From Micromonosporaceae bacterium (lineage in GTDB: Bacteria; Actinomycetota; Actinomycetes; Mycobacteriales; Micromonosporaceae), in assembly GCA_009380105.1 (NCBI GenBank), contig WHSM01000002.1, positions 1-47,892 of the forward strand: a stretch of DNA of 47,892 nucleotides, in the 5' to 3' direction. This document shows positions 8,693 through 17,956 of the stretch, in pieces. Position numbers and translations under genes: made by a program. Position 1 is the first letter of the stretch, and each line of letters begins with the position of its first letter. The notes under the pieces were generated by a model. The model saw only the letters and a program-made list of their open reading frames with translations. It was not told the origin of the DNA and did not search any database.

Positions 8693-10339
8693 TCAGGGGC
8701 GGCCGCGCAGGCCTCGGTAGCGGCGGATCAGTTGGGCCGTGGAGGGGTCGGCGTCGATCGTCGCCCGGTCCTCCGCCAGTGCGGGGGCCAGCTTGCGGGC
8801 CGTGACCTTGCCCAGCTCGACCCCCCACTGGTCGAACGGGTTGATCCCCCACACCACGCCCTGCGTGAAGACGACGTGCTCGTACAGCGCGATCAACTGG
8901 CCCAGTGTCGACGGGGTCAGGCGCGGCGCCAGGATCACGGTGCTCGGCCGGTTGCCCGGCATCGTCTTGTGCGGCACGACGTCGGCCGGAGTGCCCTGCG
9001 CGGCGATCTCCTCCGCGGCCTGGCCGAACGCCAGCACCGCCGGCTGCGCCAGGAAGTTGGCGGTCAGCAGGTCGTGCATCTCCTCCCGCAGCTCGTCGGC
9101 GGGGCCGGGACCGGGCGCCGGCTCGGCGAAGCCGATGAAGTCCGCCGGCGCCAGCCACGTGCCCTGGTGCAGCAACTGGTAGAACGCGTGCTGCCCGTTG
9201 GTCCCCGGCTCGCCCCAGTAGATCTCGCCGGTGCCGGCGGTCACCGGTGTGCCGTCGACGCGCACGGACTTGCCGTTGCTCTCCATCGTCAGCTGCTGCA
9301 GATACGCCGGGAAGCGGCTCAGGTACGTGCTGTACGGCAGCACCGTCTTGGACTGGGCGCCGAAGAAGTCCGTGTACCAGACCCCGAGCAGGCCCATCAG
9401 CGCAGGCAGGTTCCGCTCCAATGGAGCGTGACGGAAGTGCTCGTCCACTGTGTGGAACCCGGACAGGAACTCGGCGAACCGCTCCTTGCCGATCGCGCAC
9501 ATCAGCGACAGACCCACGGCCGAGCCGACCGAGTAGCGGCCGCCGACCCAGTCCCAGAACCCGAACATCGACTCGGTGTCGATGCCGAACTCGCGCACCC
9601 GCTCGGCGTTGGTCGACACCGCGACGAAGTGTTTCGCCACGGCCTCCTCGCCGGCTCCGAGGCCGTCGAGCAGCCACTTCTTCGCGGCGGACGCGTTGCT
9701 GAGCGTCTCCAGCGTGGTGAACGTCTTCGAGCAGACGATGAACAGCGTCTCGGCCGGATCCAGGTCCGCCGTCGCCTCCCGTAGGTCCGCCGGGTCGAGG
9801 TTGGAGACGAAGCGGCAGGCCGGGCCGTCGGCGTACGGCCGCAAAGCCTGCCACGCCATCGCCGGGCCGAGGTCGGAGCCGCCGATGCCGATGTTGACCA
9901 CTGTGCGGATCGGTTTGCCGGTGGCGCCGAGCCACTCCCCCGCGCGCAGCCGGTCGGTGAACTCTCCCATGGCGTCGAGCACCGCATGCACGTCGGCGAC
10001 GACATCCTGCCCGTCCACAGTCAGCGACGCCGCGCGCGGCAGCCGCAGCGCCGTGTGGAGCACCGCGCGGTCCTCACTGGTGTTGATGTGCCGCCCGGAG
10101 AACATCGCCTCGATCTGCTCCGGCAGGCCGGCGCGCTGGGCCAGCGCGACGAGCAGCCGCAGCGTCTCGCCGACGATCCGGTGCTTGGAGTAGTCCACGA
10201 ACAGGTCGCCGGCCTCCGCGGAGAAGGCGGTCGCCCGCTCCGGGTCGGCGCTGAAGAGCTCTCTGAGGTGAGAGCCCGCGATCTCGTCGTGGTGCGCTCG
10301 CAGCGCCTTCCATTCCGCTGTGGCAGAGATGTCGATCAC
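8693..10339 (-). CDS. pgi: Glucose-6-phosphate isomerase
   Basis: A 548-residue cytoplasmic enzyme interconverting glucose-6-phosphate and fructose-6-phosphate. It connects glycolysis with zwf, which is transcribed divergently. Visible: [15 protein letters not shown], the phosphate-binding [13 protein letters not shown], and the C-terminal signature [17 protein letters not shown]. The GTG at 10339 is chosen because AGGAGGGA lies nine bases upstream; the reading frame extends further, but those residues lack support. It is inserted against the direction of its neighbours between tal and zwf. Confidence 0.96.
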   Translation of the reverse strand: MIDISATAEWKALRAHHDEIAGSHLRELFSADPERATAFSAEAGDLFVDYSKHRIVGETLRLLVALAQRAGLPEQIEAMFSGRHINTSEDRAVLHTALRLPRAASLTVDGQDVVADVHAVLDAMGEFTDRLRAGEWLGATGKPIRTVVNIGIGGSDLGPAMAWQALRPYADGPACRFVSNLDPADLREATADLDPAETLFIVCSKTFTTLETLSNASAAKKWLLDGLGAGEEAVAKHFVAVSTNAERVREFGIDTESMFGFWDWVGGRYSVGSAVGLSLMCAIGKERFAEFLSGFHTVDEHFRHAPLERNLPALMGLLGVWYTDFFGAQSKTVLPYSTYLSRFPAYLQQLTMESNGKSVRVDGTPVTAGTGEIYWGEPGTNGQHAFYQLLHQGTWLAPADFIGFAEPAPGPGPADELREEMHDLLTANFLAQPAVLAFGQAAEEIAAQGTPADVVPHKTMPGNRPSTVILAPRLTPSTLGQLIALYEHVVFTQGVVWGINPFDQWGVELGKVTARKLAPALAEDRATIDADPSTAQLIRRYRGLRGRP

Positions 10340-10379
10340 GCGGCGCGTCCCTCCTGATCCGGCACATGCGGACACTCAC

Positions 10380-10396
10380 CCTAGCTCTAAGCTAGG
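10380..10396. promoter_or_regulatory. Perfect inverted repeat between divergent pgi and zwf
   Basis: CCTAGCT-CTA-AGCTAGG, 7-bp arms with a 3-base centre, in the 105-base divergent region. Each strand contains a TANNNT -10-like hexamer inside it (TAAGCT on plus, TAGCTT on minus). One protein bound here could control both genes. Function is inferred. Confidence 0.45.
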
Positions 10397-10444
10397 ACTC
10401 GTCAGCGATCACCGGGGCTCCGGCGGGCAGGGGGTGTCGAGTCT

Positions 10445-11977
10445 GTGAGTGCAGCGTCGTCCGCCAATCCGCTGCGAGACCCACAGGACCGCCGACTGCC
10501 GCGGATCCCGGATCCCTGCGCCCTGGTGATCTTCGGAGTGACCGGCGACCTGTCCCGCAAGAAGCTGATCCCGGCGGTGTACGATCTGGCCAACCGGGGC
10601 CTGCTCCCGCCCGGCTTCGCGATGCTCGGGTTCGCCCGCCGGGACTGGGGTCAAGGTGACTTCGAAGGCCTGGCCCAGCAGGCCGCGCAGGAGCACGCCC
10701 GCACCCCGTGGCGGGACGAGGTGTGGCAGCGCCTGGCGGGCAACCTGGACTTCGTCGGCGGGTCGTTCTCCGACGACGCCGCGTTCGACCAGCTCGCCGC
10801 GCGGCTCGACGCGCTGCGGGACAGCCACGGGATCGCCGGCAACGCCGCGTTCTACCTGTCGATCCCGCCGGCGACGTTCCCCACAGTGCTCAAGCAGCTC
10901 GACCGCACCGGGATGGCCAGCAACAGCCGCTCCGGGGGCTGGCGCCGCGTGGTGGTCGAGAAGCCGTTCGGCAGCGACCTGGCCAGCGCGCGGGAGTTGA
11001 ACCACCTCGTCGACTCGGTGTTCAGCGCCGGCGACGTGTTCCGGATCGACCACTACCTCGGCAAGGAGACCGTCCAGAACCTGCTGGCGCTGCGCTTCGC
11101 CAACGCGCTCTTCGAGCCGGTGTGGAACTCCCACTACGTCGACGCGGTGCAGATCACGATGGCCGAGGACGGCGGGATCGGCGGCCGCGCCGGTTTCTAC
11201 GACGCCGCCGGCGCCGCGCGCGACGTCCTCCAGAACCATCTCCTGCAACTGCTGGCGCTCACCGCGATGGAGGAGCCGACCAGCTTCGACGCGGACGCCA
11301 TCCGCGCCGAGAAGCTCAAGGTGCTGCGGGCGGTCACCGCGCCGAGAGACGTCGAGCGCCACGCCATCCGCGGCCAGCACACCCAGGGCTGGGTGGCCGG
11401 GTCGCGCGTTCCGGGCTACCTGCAGGAGGAAAACGTCCCGGCCGAGTCCACGACCGAGACCTTCGCGGCGGTACGGCTCGGAGTCCAGAACCGCCGCTGG
11501 GCCGGGGTCCCGTTCTACATCCGGACCGGCAAGCGGCTCCCCCGGCGAGTCACCGAGATCGCGGTGCTGTTCAAGCAGGCGCCGCATCTGCCGTTCGCCC
11601 CGGCAGAGGTGGAGTCCCTCGGGCGCAACCAGCTCGTCGTCCGGGTGCAGCCGGACGAGGGCGTCACGCTGAAGTTCGGCTCCAAGGTCCCCGGGGCCGC
11701 GATGGAGGTGCGGGACATCTCCATGGACTTTCTGTACGGCGAGGCGTTCACCGAGGCCAGCCCGGAGGCGTACGAGCGGCTGGTGCTCGATGTGCTGATC
11801 GGCGACAAGACGCTGTTCCCCACGGCCGACGAGGTCGAGGCGAGCTGGCGCGTCGTGGATCCCCTCCAGGCGGCGTGGGCCGGCACGGCGCCGCATCCGT
11901 ACCGGGCCGGCGAATGGGGCCCGAAGGCCGCCGACGAGATGCTCGCCGAAGACGGCTTCACGTGGCGGCGGCCGTGA
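10445..11977 (+). CDS. zwf: Glucose-6-phosphate 1-dehydrogenase
   Basis: A 510-residue enzyme oxidising glucose-6-phosphate to 6-phosphogluconolactone, the NADPH-producing entry to the oxidative pentose phosphate pathway. The dinucleotide fold GVTGDLSRKKLIPAVYDL lies near residues 31-48, the active-site signature RIDHYLGKETVQN near 200, and the C-terminal substrate domain is complete (FYIRTGKRLPRRVTEI). Start GTG at 10445. It heads the zwf-opcA-pgl operon, with gaps of 52 and 29 bases, and diverges from pgi. Confidence 0.97.
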   Translation: MSAASSANPLRDPQDRRLPRIPDPCALVIFGVTGDLSRKKLIPAVYDLANRGLLPPGFAMLGFARRDWGQGDFEGLAQQAAQEHARTPWRDEVWQRLAGNLDFVGGSFSDDAAFDQLAARLDALRDSHGIAGNAAFYLSIPPATFPTVLKQLDRTGMASNSRSGGWRRVVVEKPFGSDLASARELNHLVDSVFSAGDVFRIDHYLGKETVQNLLALRFANALFEPVWNSHYVDAVQITMAEDGGIGGRAGFYDAAGAARDVLQNHLLQLLALTAMEEPTSFDADAIRAEKLKVLRAVTAPRDVERHAIRGQHTQGWVAGSRVPGYLQEENVPAESTTETFAAVRLGVQNRRWAGVPFYIRTGKRLPRRVTEIAVLFKQAPHLPFAPAEVESLGRNQLVVRVQPDEGVTLKFGSKVPGAAMEVRDISMDFLYGEAFTEASPEAYERLVLDVLIGDKTLFPTADEVEASWRVVDPLQAAWAGTAPHPYRAGEWGPKAADEMLAEDGFTWRRP

Positions 11978-12029
11978 CCCGCGACCGGGTGGAAGCTCCG
12001 GCGGACGGTTCGGCGGAAGGGAGGCGCGC

Positions 12030-13037
12030 GTGGTAGCGCTCTGGGACACGACGGGCGCCGAGGTGGTGCGCCGGTTGGCCGCGGAGCGACGGACGGCCGG
12101 CGGCGTCACCAGCGGCCTGGCGCTCACCCTGATCGCGATCACCGACGAAAAGCGCGTCGCCGAGGCCGAGGCGGCCGCCACGATCGCCGCGCAGCAGCAC
12201 CCGACCCGGCTGCTGATCGCGGTGCGCCGCAACGAGTTGGACGAGCGGTCCCGGCTCGACGCCGAGGTGGTCGTCGGCGGCCGCCTCGGCCCGTGCGAGG
12301 CGGTGGTGATGCGGATGCACGGCCGACTCGCGCTGCACGCCGAGTCGGTGGCCCTGCCGCTGCTCGCCCCGGACGTGCCGGTGGTCACCTGGTGGCACGG
12401 CCAGCCGCCGGAGCGGATCGCCTCGGACCCGCTCGGCGTGGTGGCCGAACGCCGCATCACCGACTCCGCCACCTGCGAGGACCCGATCGCGGCGCTGCGC
12501 CAGCGGGGCGCCGACTACGCCCCGGGCGACACCGACCTCGCGTGGACGCGCGTCACGCCGTGGCGGACGTTGGTCGCCGGGGTCTTCGACACCGCCGCCG
12601 CCCCGGCCTCCGAGATCCGGATCGCCGCTCCCGCCGCCGACCCCGGGGCAATGCTGCTCGCGGGGTGGCTCAAGGCACGGCTGGGGCTCGCGCCCGCAGT
12701 CACCGGCGAAGGCAATCGCCTGACCGGCGTGGACATCGGCTTCGGCGACGGAAGCCGCACCTCGATCACCGCGGCGGAGGGCGCCGCGACGCTGCGCCGC
12801 ACCGGGTACCCGGACCGGGCGCTGCCGCTGCTGGACCGCGCGCTGGGTGAGGAGTTGGCCGAAGAGCTGCGCCGGTTGGACCCGGATCAGCCGTACGCGG
12901 AGGCGTTGGGCGCCGCCGCCGGGCTGGACGGATTGTCGGAGCGGCAGGCGCGGCGGGAGCACGTCTGGCACGACCCGGCGCTCGCCGAGCGGCCGGAGCC
13001 CGCCGAAGGCCCTGCCGGGTCCGGCGCGGCCGGCTGA
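12030..13037 (+). CDS. opcA: Glucose-6-phosphate dehydrogenase assembly protein OpcA
   Basis: A 335-residue protein of the OpcA family, known from cyanobacteria and actinobacteria to promote assembly or redox activation of Zwf. Family-typical stretches include VALWDTTGAEVVRRLAAER near the start, then EAVVMRMHGRLALHAESVALPLLAPDVPVVTWWHGQPP. The GTG at 12030 follows GGGAGGCGCGC. The position between zwf and pgl is the conserved actinobacterial order. Confidence 0.93.
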   Translation: MVALWDTTGAEVVRRLAAERRTAGGVTSGLALTLIAITDEKRVAEAEAAATIAAQQHPTRLLIAVRRNELDERSRLDAEVVVGGRLGPCEAVVMRMHGRLALHAESVALPLLAPDVPVVTWWHGQPPERIASDPLGVVAERRITDSATCEDPIAALRQRGADYAPGDTDLAWTRVTPWRTLVAGVFDTAAAPASEIRIAAPAADPGAMLLAGWLKARLGLAPAVTGEGNRLTGVDIGFGDGSRTSITAAEGAATLRRTGYPDRALPLLDRALGEELAEELRRLDPDQPYAEALGAAAGLDGLSERQARREHVWHDPALAERPEPAEGPAGSGAAG

Positions 13038-13066
13038 GCGGCTCACGCCCTCGAAGGAGGTTTGGT

Positions 13067-13834
13067 GTGACCACAGACGTGGTGGTGCATGCGGACGACG
13101 CGCTGCTCACCGAGGCGGCGGCGGCCCGGCTGACCACCCGGTTGATCGACGCGCAGGCAGCGCGTGGCGAGGCCTCCGTGGTCCTCACGGGCGGCCGGAT
13201 CGCTGCGGGCGTCTACCGCGCGCTGCGGGACAGCCCGGCCCGGGACGCCGTGGACTGGCGGCGGGTCGACGTGTGGTGGGGCGACGAGCGGTTCCTGCCG
13301 CAGGGCGACCCGGAGCGCAACGAGACCCAGGCGCGGGAGGCCCTCCTCGACGCGGTGCCGCTGGATCCGGAGCGGGTGCGTGCGATGCCCGCCTCCGACG
13401 GCCCGGACGGCGACGACCCGGAAGCCGCGGCCGCCCGGTACGCCGAGCAGCTCGCCGCCGCTTCCCGCCCCGGCCACCAGCAGCTCCCGCACTTCGACGT
13501 GCTGCTGCTCGGCGTGGGCGAGGACGGCCACGTGGCGTCGGTGTTTCCGGAGCACCCCGCCGGCTACGAGACCCGTCCGGTCAGCGCGGTGCGGGGCAGC
13601 CCGAAACCGCCGCCGACCCGCATCACCCTCACGCTCCCCGCGATCAACACCGCCGAGGAGGTGTGGTTGATGGCCTCAGGCGCCGGCAAGGCGAGCGCGG
13701 TCGGCATCGCGTTGTCCGGCGCCGGCCCGGTGCAGGTGCCAGCCGCCGGGGCACATGGGGTGGAGCGCACGCTGTGGCTGTTGGACCGTCCGGCCGCCGC
13801 ACGGGTGCGACCGACCCAGCGCAGCCTGCGCTAG
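13067..13834 (+). CDS. pgl: 6-phosphogluconolactonase
   Basis: A 255-residue DevB-type lactonase hydrolysing the Zwf product to 6-phosphogluconate. Visible: VVLTGGRIAAGVYRAL, DVWWGDERFLPQGDPERN, and LLLGVGEDGHVASVFPEHP, the conserved sugar-phosphate-isomerase-like sites. GTG at 13067 has a strong AAGGAGG ribosome-binding site. It is the last gene of the zwf operon and converges on rbpA. Confidence 0.95.
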   Translation: MTTDVVVHADDALLTEAAAARLTTRLIDAQAARGEASVVLTGGRIAAGVYRALRDSPARDAVDWRRVDVWWGDERFLPQGDPERNETQAREALLDAVPLDPERVRAMPASDGPDGDDPEAAAARYAEQLAAASRPGHQQLPHFDVLLLGVGEDGHVASVFPEHPAGYETRPVSAVRGSPKPPPTRITLTLPAINTAEEVWLMASGAGKASAVGIALSGAGPVQVPAAGAHGVERTLWLLDRPAAARVRPTQRSLR

Positions 13835-13874
13835 GCGACTGACAGGGCCGCGCGCTGGAGACGGAGCTGGCCGA

Positions 13875-13889
13875 GCCCGGTGACCGGGC
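13875..13889. terminator. Short hairpin between convergent pgl and rbpA
   Basis: GCCCGG-TGA-CCGGGC is a 6-bp GC stem with a 3-base loop in the 73-base gap between the two facing stop codons. There is no T tract, as is common in actinobacteria. It could serve both genes. Confidence 0.45.
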
Positions 13890-13907
13890 CCGACTCAGCC
13901 TCGTCGG

Positions 13908-14252
13908 TCAGATCTCGCCGCGCACCTGGCGAAGCCGCGTCAGCGCCTCCGCCAGAATCTCCGCGCCGTCGGCGTCGCTACGCCGTTCCTTCACGTACGC
14001 CAGATGGGACTTGTACGGCTCGTTGCCCGGCGGATCCGGCGGATTCTCCGGATCCTGACCGCCCGGCATTCCGCATCGGGGGCAGTCCCAGATCGGGGGT
14101 TGCTGCGCCTCCATTGCGAACGCCGGTCGGGTCTCGTGTCCGTTGGCGCACCAATAGGACACTCGACGGCGCGGGGCTGGTTCACCCCGCTCGGTCCACC
14201 GCATGGGCGCTGCGCCCACGCGCGAGCCGCGTATCGCGTTGGTTCCTGCCAC
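13908..14252 (-). CDS. rbpA: RNA polymerase-binding protein RbpA
   Basis: A 114-residue actinobacteria-specific transcription factor that binds RNA polymerase and the principal sigma factor and stabilises open complexes. The central fold carries Cys35, His39, Cys57 and Cys60 (YWCANGHE and WDCPRCGMPGG). A C-terminal sigma-binding helix follows, with ILAEALTRLRQVRGEI at the end. The GTG at 14252 gives the family N-terminus (MAGTNAIRGSRVG) and follows GAGGAGCGAGAAG. It lies downstream of secG but past a strong hairpin, so it is probably transcribed separately. Confidence 0.95.
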   Translation of the reverse strand: MAGTNAIRGSRVGAAPMRWTERGEPAPRRRVSYWCANGHETRPAFAMEAQQPPIWDCPRCGMPGGQDPENPPDPPGNEPYKSHLAYVKERRSDADGAEILAEALTRLRQVRGEI

Positions 14253-14341
14253 GGCTTCTCGCTCCTCGCATCCGGGGGGTAGAGCGTTGGGCTCGTGATG
14301 CGGGCTCTGCCGGTGAGCAGTGACGCGACCCGCACCAACGC

Positions 14342-14376
14342 CGTGCGCGCGGCCCGTGGATCGGGCCGCGCGCACG
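14342..14376. terminator. Strong hairpin terminator after secG
   Basis: A perfect 15-bp GC-rich stem, CGTGCGCGCGGCCCG paired with CGGGCCGCGCGCACG, with loop TGGAT. It is about 40 bases past the secG stop and 90 bases before rbpA. No T run follows on either strand, the I-shaped form common in high-GC actinobacteria. Confidence 0.8.
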
Positions 14377-14415
14377 AGTCTAAGCCGAAAGTCGGATGGT
14401 GGAGAACCCCCGACG

Positions 14416-14676
14416 TCAGGAACCGGCGCCTGCCGCCGCAGCCTTGAGGAGGAAACCGAGGCCGATGATGCAAGCGAACCACAGGAAGCCGACCAACACT
14501 GTGTATCGGTCGAGGTTACGCTCAGCAACTGAGGAGCCCGACAAGTTGGAGGACACTCCGCCACCGAACATGCTCGACAGGCCGCCGCCCTTGCCACGGT
14601 GCAGCAGGATCAGCAGCACGAGTATGAAGCTGGTCACGGCCAGCACGCCCATCAACACGTACGCAACCGTCTGCAT
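14416..14676 (-). CDS. secG: Protein translocase subunit SecG
   Basis: An 86-residue membrane protein of the SecYEG translocon. Two hydrophobic helices (AYVLMGVLAVTSFILVLLI and TVLVGFLWFACIIGLGFLL) flank the conserved glycine-rich loop HRGKGGGLSSMFGGG. ATG at 14676 follows GGAGAGGACGATT. In most actinobacteria secG directly follows tpiA; here about 7.6 kb separates them, occupied by the lasso island and a lipoprotein gene. Confidence 0.95.
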   Translation of the reverse strand: MQTVAYVLMGVLAVTSFILVLLILLHRGKGGGLSSMFGGGVSSNLSGSSVAERNLDRYTVLVGFLWFACIIGLGFLLKAAAAGAGS

Positions 14677-14898
14677 GCGCGAATCGTCCTCTCCACAAGA
14701 GCCAGCGACCTCATACGATAACGCCTCTCCGTCGCGACCGTCTCACCGCCATCTCCAGTGAGCCCTCAAGATCCGTACCGTTGGACCGAGAGGCACATGA
14801 TTCGGGCTCAACCGTGTGTCTACAGGTCCGATGCCGCGGATCTGGCGGGGTCACCACGAAGTCCGGTAATCCTGGACGATAGGGTTCAGCGCACGCGG
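14677..14898. other. Intergenic region between secG and the lasso operon end
   Basis: A 222-base gap with no convincing gene. Near 14715 the minus strand reads TTATCGTATGAGG, a plausible -10 region for secG. A weak hairpin GTCC...GGAC (14861-14877) lies just past the acetyltransferase stop and may end the lasso operon. It forms the left border of the accessory island; no attachment-site repeat or tRNA was found. Confidence 0.5.
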
Positions 14899-15480
14899 TC
14901 ATGGGTTCGGCGGCGCGGTCAGGTTGGTCGCCACGACGGATTCGGCGCCAAAGTCGTCGGGCGTGGCGTCCATGATCAGTTCGTCGCAGGGCTGTCCGAG
15001 CCAGTACCCGGCCAGCCGAAGTCGTCCGGCGGGGCGGAATCCGGCACGCTGGTAGGCGCGCACACCGGCGGTGTTGGGCTCCAGCACCTTGAGCCAGACC
15101 ATGCGCAGCGCGGCAAGGTGAAACGCCCAGTCGAGGGTGAGGCGAGTGGCCTCTGTGGCGTAGCCGTGGCCGCGGGCCTCAGGGGCGAGCAGGATCACGT
15201 ACTCGGCGGTCCTGACCTGGTGGTCTACATGCAGCACCGTCATGCCGATCGGCTGGTTGTCGGGCAGGCGGATGACCTCGAAACGGGCCTGTCGGTCGCT
15301 GCCGCGGGCTTGGGCCTCGTAGCCGGCGGCGCGGGTCTCCCACGACTGCGGTAACTGGGTGCCGTACCCGAGGACGACACCGGGCTCGTTCTCCCACCGG
15401 TGATACTCGGGCAGCATGTCGGCGCGGGTCATGCCTAGGGCCAGTTTGCTTCCCCGCAGCAGAATCTGTGGCTCACTCAC
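14899..15480 (-). CDS. GNAT N-acetyltransferase, predicted lasso-peptide lysine acetyltransferase
   Basis: A 193-residue GNAT enzyme of the RimJ/RimL type. The acetyl-CoA site is LAPEARGHGYATEATRLTLDWAF (residues about 99-121), with the later motif VLEPNTAGVRAYQRAGFRPAGR. The GTG at 15480 has GGAGGT seven bases upstream and overlaps the protease gene by eight bases, so it belongs to the lasso operon. In the albusnodin cluster a co-encoded acetyltransferase modifies the lysine that follows the ring acid. The precursor here has the equivalent Lys10, so that is the predicted target. The family is certain, the substrate inferred. It is last in the operon. Confidence 0.85.
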   Translation of the reverse strand: MSEPQILLRGSKLALGMTRADMLPEYHRWENEPGVVLGYGTQLPQSWETRAAGYEAQARGSDRQARFEVIRLPDNQPIGMTVLHVDHQVRTAEYVILLAPEARGHGYATEATRLTLDWAFHLAALRMVWLKVLEPNTAGVRAYQRAGFRPAGRLRLAGYWLGQPCDELIMDATPDDFGAESVVATNLTAPPNP

Positions 15481-16213
15481 GGGCACCTCCGGTCTGATCT
15501 TGGTTGATCGGTGTGTATTGGATCGTGTCAGCGGCTTCATCGATAGGCCGTCCCGCTTCGTCGGCGAGCCAGGCGTGGAGGCGGAGCGGGTCGATGGCGA
15601 TGCCGTGGACCCAACGAGCGCGACATCCCGCGGAGGCCAGCAGCAGCCCGGCTGCCACTGATTCTTCCAGGCACGCGACCCGGGCGGGGATCAGGCGCGC
15701 CGCCCAACGCACCGCCCGAACCGCATGTCGGGCGCTGTCTGCTGTGGCTGGCGTCAGGCGGCTGCCGACGTTGGCGAGGGCCACCATGCGGGCAAACCTG
15801 CGGCGGCTGTGACCGATGTGGCGGACGGCAAGCGTGACCAGCACCGCGGGCACGGCTGCCAGGCGCCACCACCACGGCGACGCTGCGATGGGGTTGAGCT
15901 GGGTGGCCGCTTCCTGGGTGCCCCAGGATGCCGGGGAAGGTTCCAGGTACACCGCCGGAGTCCGATGCTGGCCCTCGCGACCGGTGATCAGCCACCCGCG
16001 GGCGGCCAGACCCGCTACCACGCTGCCCTGCCGGGACGTCACGGAAACGGTCGGCGTCTCCTGAAGCATTGACAGCCAGGTCGCCAGGGTCGCACCGGTC
16101 AGGACGGCAACGTCGCCGGTGTGATAGTCAACGATCAAGGTGACGTGCGGCGTTCGGATGGTCCGCACGTGCTGGGCCGGCATCAAGGGTTCGTCAGGCG
16201 AAGGCCTCATCAT
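15473..16213 (-). CDS. Fused lasso-peptide leader-binding domain and transglutaminase-like protease (B1-B2)
   Basis: A 246-residue protein that should bind and cut off the precursor leader. Residues about 17-78 look like a divergent PqqD-like recognition domain (VTLIVDYHTGDVAVLTGATL, then AGLAARGWLI). Residues 135-235 match lasso B2 proteases: Cys181 in RVACLEES, His213 in RLHAWL, and Asp225 in GRPIDE form the predicted triad. A hydrophobic stretch (WWWRLAAVPAVLVTLAV, 114-130) lies between and may touch the membrane. Actinobacterial B1 and B2 are usually separate genes, so this fusion is notable. The first of two consecutive ATG codons (16213) overlaps the cyclase stop as ATGA; the frame upstream is cyclase shadow. 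Confidence 0.85.
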   Translation of the reverse strand: MMRPSPDEPLMPAQHVRTIRTPHVTLIVDYHTGDVAVLTGATLATWLSMLQETPTVSVTSRQGSVVAGLAARGWLITGREGQHRTPAVYLEPSPASWGTQEAATQLNPIAASPWWWRLAAVPAVLVTLAVRHIGHSRRRFARMVALANVGSRLTPATADSARHAVRAVRWAARLIPARVACLEESVAAGLLLASAGCRARWVHGIAIDPLRLHAWLADEAGRPIDEAADTIQYTPINQDQTGGARE

Positions 16214-17916
16214 GTCGTCTGCCTGTCCTCGTAGGTCCATGAGACCTTGGGTGCTTTCGCAATGGTTCGGAGCCAGGTCTCGGCGCACAACAGCGGCGTG
16301 AGGTGACTCCACGTGACGTCGAGGCCAGCAGCGGCGCGGTGAATCTCGTCGGCGAGCCATCGTGGGTCCACGAGCCGCAGTCCTGAGAGGCGCCCCTCGG
16401 CCAGCGCCAGCACGCTGCCGAGATTGGCGCGCAGGCCTCGATGATGATCCCCTGCGAAGACGCCCTTCGCACCACGTTGTCGCACCGGATCGGGCAGCAG
16501 CCCTACGGTCACCTCGCGTAGCAGCGGTTTGTAACGATGCGCGGAGGTGCGCGCGCGGACCGGGACGGCCAGCACTGTGTCGAGAACGCGTGCGTCCAGG
16601 TACGGGTTGTGCATGGCGACCCCGAAAGCGTCGGCAAGCTGAGACTCCGTGTGCGCGGTCCGGGCAACCTGCCGCACTTCGGCTACCAGGACGCGGTCAG
16701 CGTGGCCGAGGTCGGCTGCCGCGTCCGGCGCCGTGACTCTCGCAGCGAGTTCGGCGGCGTGAGCAGTGACTCCAGGTGAGGCGATCCTCCCGGCGAGGTG
16801 TGTCGTGTCGCCGCGAACTGCGGCCGCGATCAGCGGCCATGGGCTGGCCCGTCGTAGTCGTGCCCAGCTCAGTGCGTCCGCGGCCAGTCGCAGCCAACGG
16901 CCGGAACGGGCGAGGTCTGCCAGGTACACCGGAGGCTGGCCGAATACTGTGTCGCCGCCGTCGCCTGTGAGGTGGCAGTCGATGTCCGCCCCGGCGAGTA
17001 GGCGAAGCTGAGTAGCCAAGCGGGTCCAGGTCGGCGTCGATGGCGCCGGTTCGTCGGTCGGCGGGAGGTCGTCAAGGCTCGTGTACGGCAGGTGCCGGCC
17101 GTCCAGAGGCAGCAGCACATGACGCAGGTTCGGGATGGCGGCGGCGGTGATCCGAGCGTAGTGGATGTCGCCCCCGGCGTTGACCGCCGCGGGATGGACG
17201 GTGACCCCGGTGATCGGCCCGCGCTTGGCGGCCAGCGCTGCGAGGGTGGTGGAGTCCAATCCGCCGGACAGGTCGGCTGCGGGCGTCGCGTCCGAGGTCC
17301 GGCAAGCCACCGCCGCGACCAGGGTTTCGCGAATTCGCAGAACTCCTTCGTCGCGGCGAAGGCGGCTGGGTTGCCATGCAGGCCGCAGAGTTTGCGAGCC
17401 ATCGGCGCTAACCGTGACGCGTTGGCCGGGAGGGAGCATCGCCACACCGGACCATGCGGAGCGACCGGGCACCGCGGCGGTGGGGTTGACCAGGCTGGCG
17501 GCCAGCCACGACTCGTCGACATCACCGTGGGTCAGGCCGGCCAGCGCCCGGGAACTGGACGCCCACACCAGCGCTCCACCTCGGGCCTGGGTGGTGTAGA
17601 TCGGAAGCGCGCCCGCCGGGTCGGTCATGATCGTGATTCGGCTGCTCGGCGCGGTGCGGACGATGGTGTAGGCGCCCGCCCAAGCGGTCAGCGCCGAGTC
17701 GGGAGGCCCATCGAGCAGCGTGGCCAGCTCAGCGTCGGTCGCCGAGCACGGCCCGACCACCACGACGGTCCTAGAGGCGTTATCCGTGACAACCCTGACA
17801 TGCTGTTTCGGCCACGAACCGGCTACCCAGATGGCTGGGTGGCTCGTCACGAACTCGGCATCCATGGGACGGGGAGCCGCGTTCCTGAAGCCCACGTGGC
17901 CACCGAACCAACGCAT
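16210..17916 (-). CDS. Lasso peptide cyclase, asparagine-synthetase-like
   Basis: A 568-residue homologue of asparagine synthetase B. It should adenylate the side chain of an acidic core residue and let the Gly1 amine close the macrolactam. The N-terminal glutaminase-like half lacks the catalytic Cys2 (it starts MRWFGG), as expected for lasso cyclases, which use no glutamine. The ATP pyrophosphatase loop LSGGLDSTTLAAL is at 216-228 and HLTGDGGDTVFG at 315-326; FGVAMHNPYLDARVLDTVLAVP and the end domain are complete. ATG at 17916 follows GAGAAAGGCGAGC. It is the second gene of the operon and overlaps the next by ATGA. Confidence 0.92.
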   Translation of the reverse strand: MRWFGGHVGFRNAAPRPMDAEFVTSHPAIWVAGSWPKQHVRVVTDNASRTVVVVGPCSATDAELATLLDGPPDSALTAWAGAYTIVRTAPSSRITIMTDPAGALPIYTTQARGGALVWASSSRALAGLTHGDVDESWLAASLVNPTAAVPGRSAWSGVAMLPPGQRVTVSADGSQTLRPAWQPSRLRRDEGVLRIRETLVAAVACRTSDATPAADLSGGLDSTTLAALAAKRGPITGVTVHPAAVNAGGDIHYARITAAAIPNLRHVLLPLDGRHLPYTSLDDLPPTDEPAPSTPTWTRLATQLRLLAGADIDCHLTGDGGDTVFGQPPVYLADLARSGRWLRLAADALSWARLRRASPWPLIAAAVRGDTTHLAGRIASPGVTAHAAELAARVTAPDAAADLGHADRVLVAEVRQVARTAHTESQLADAFGVAMHNPYLDARVLDTVLAVPVRARTSAHRYKPLLREVTVGLLPDPVRQRGAKGVFAGDHHRGLRANLGSVLALAEGRLSGLRLVDPRWLADEIHRAAAGLDVTWSHLTPLLCAETWLRTIAKAPKVSWTYEDRQTT

Positions 17917-17956
17917 ACGCTCGCCTTTCTCGCCATTGCTGTGCGGTCCGAGGGGG

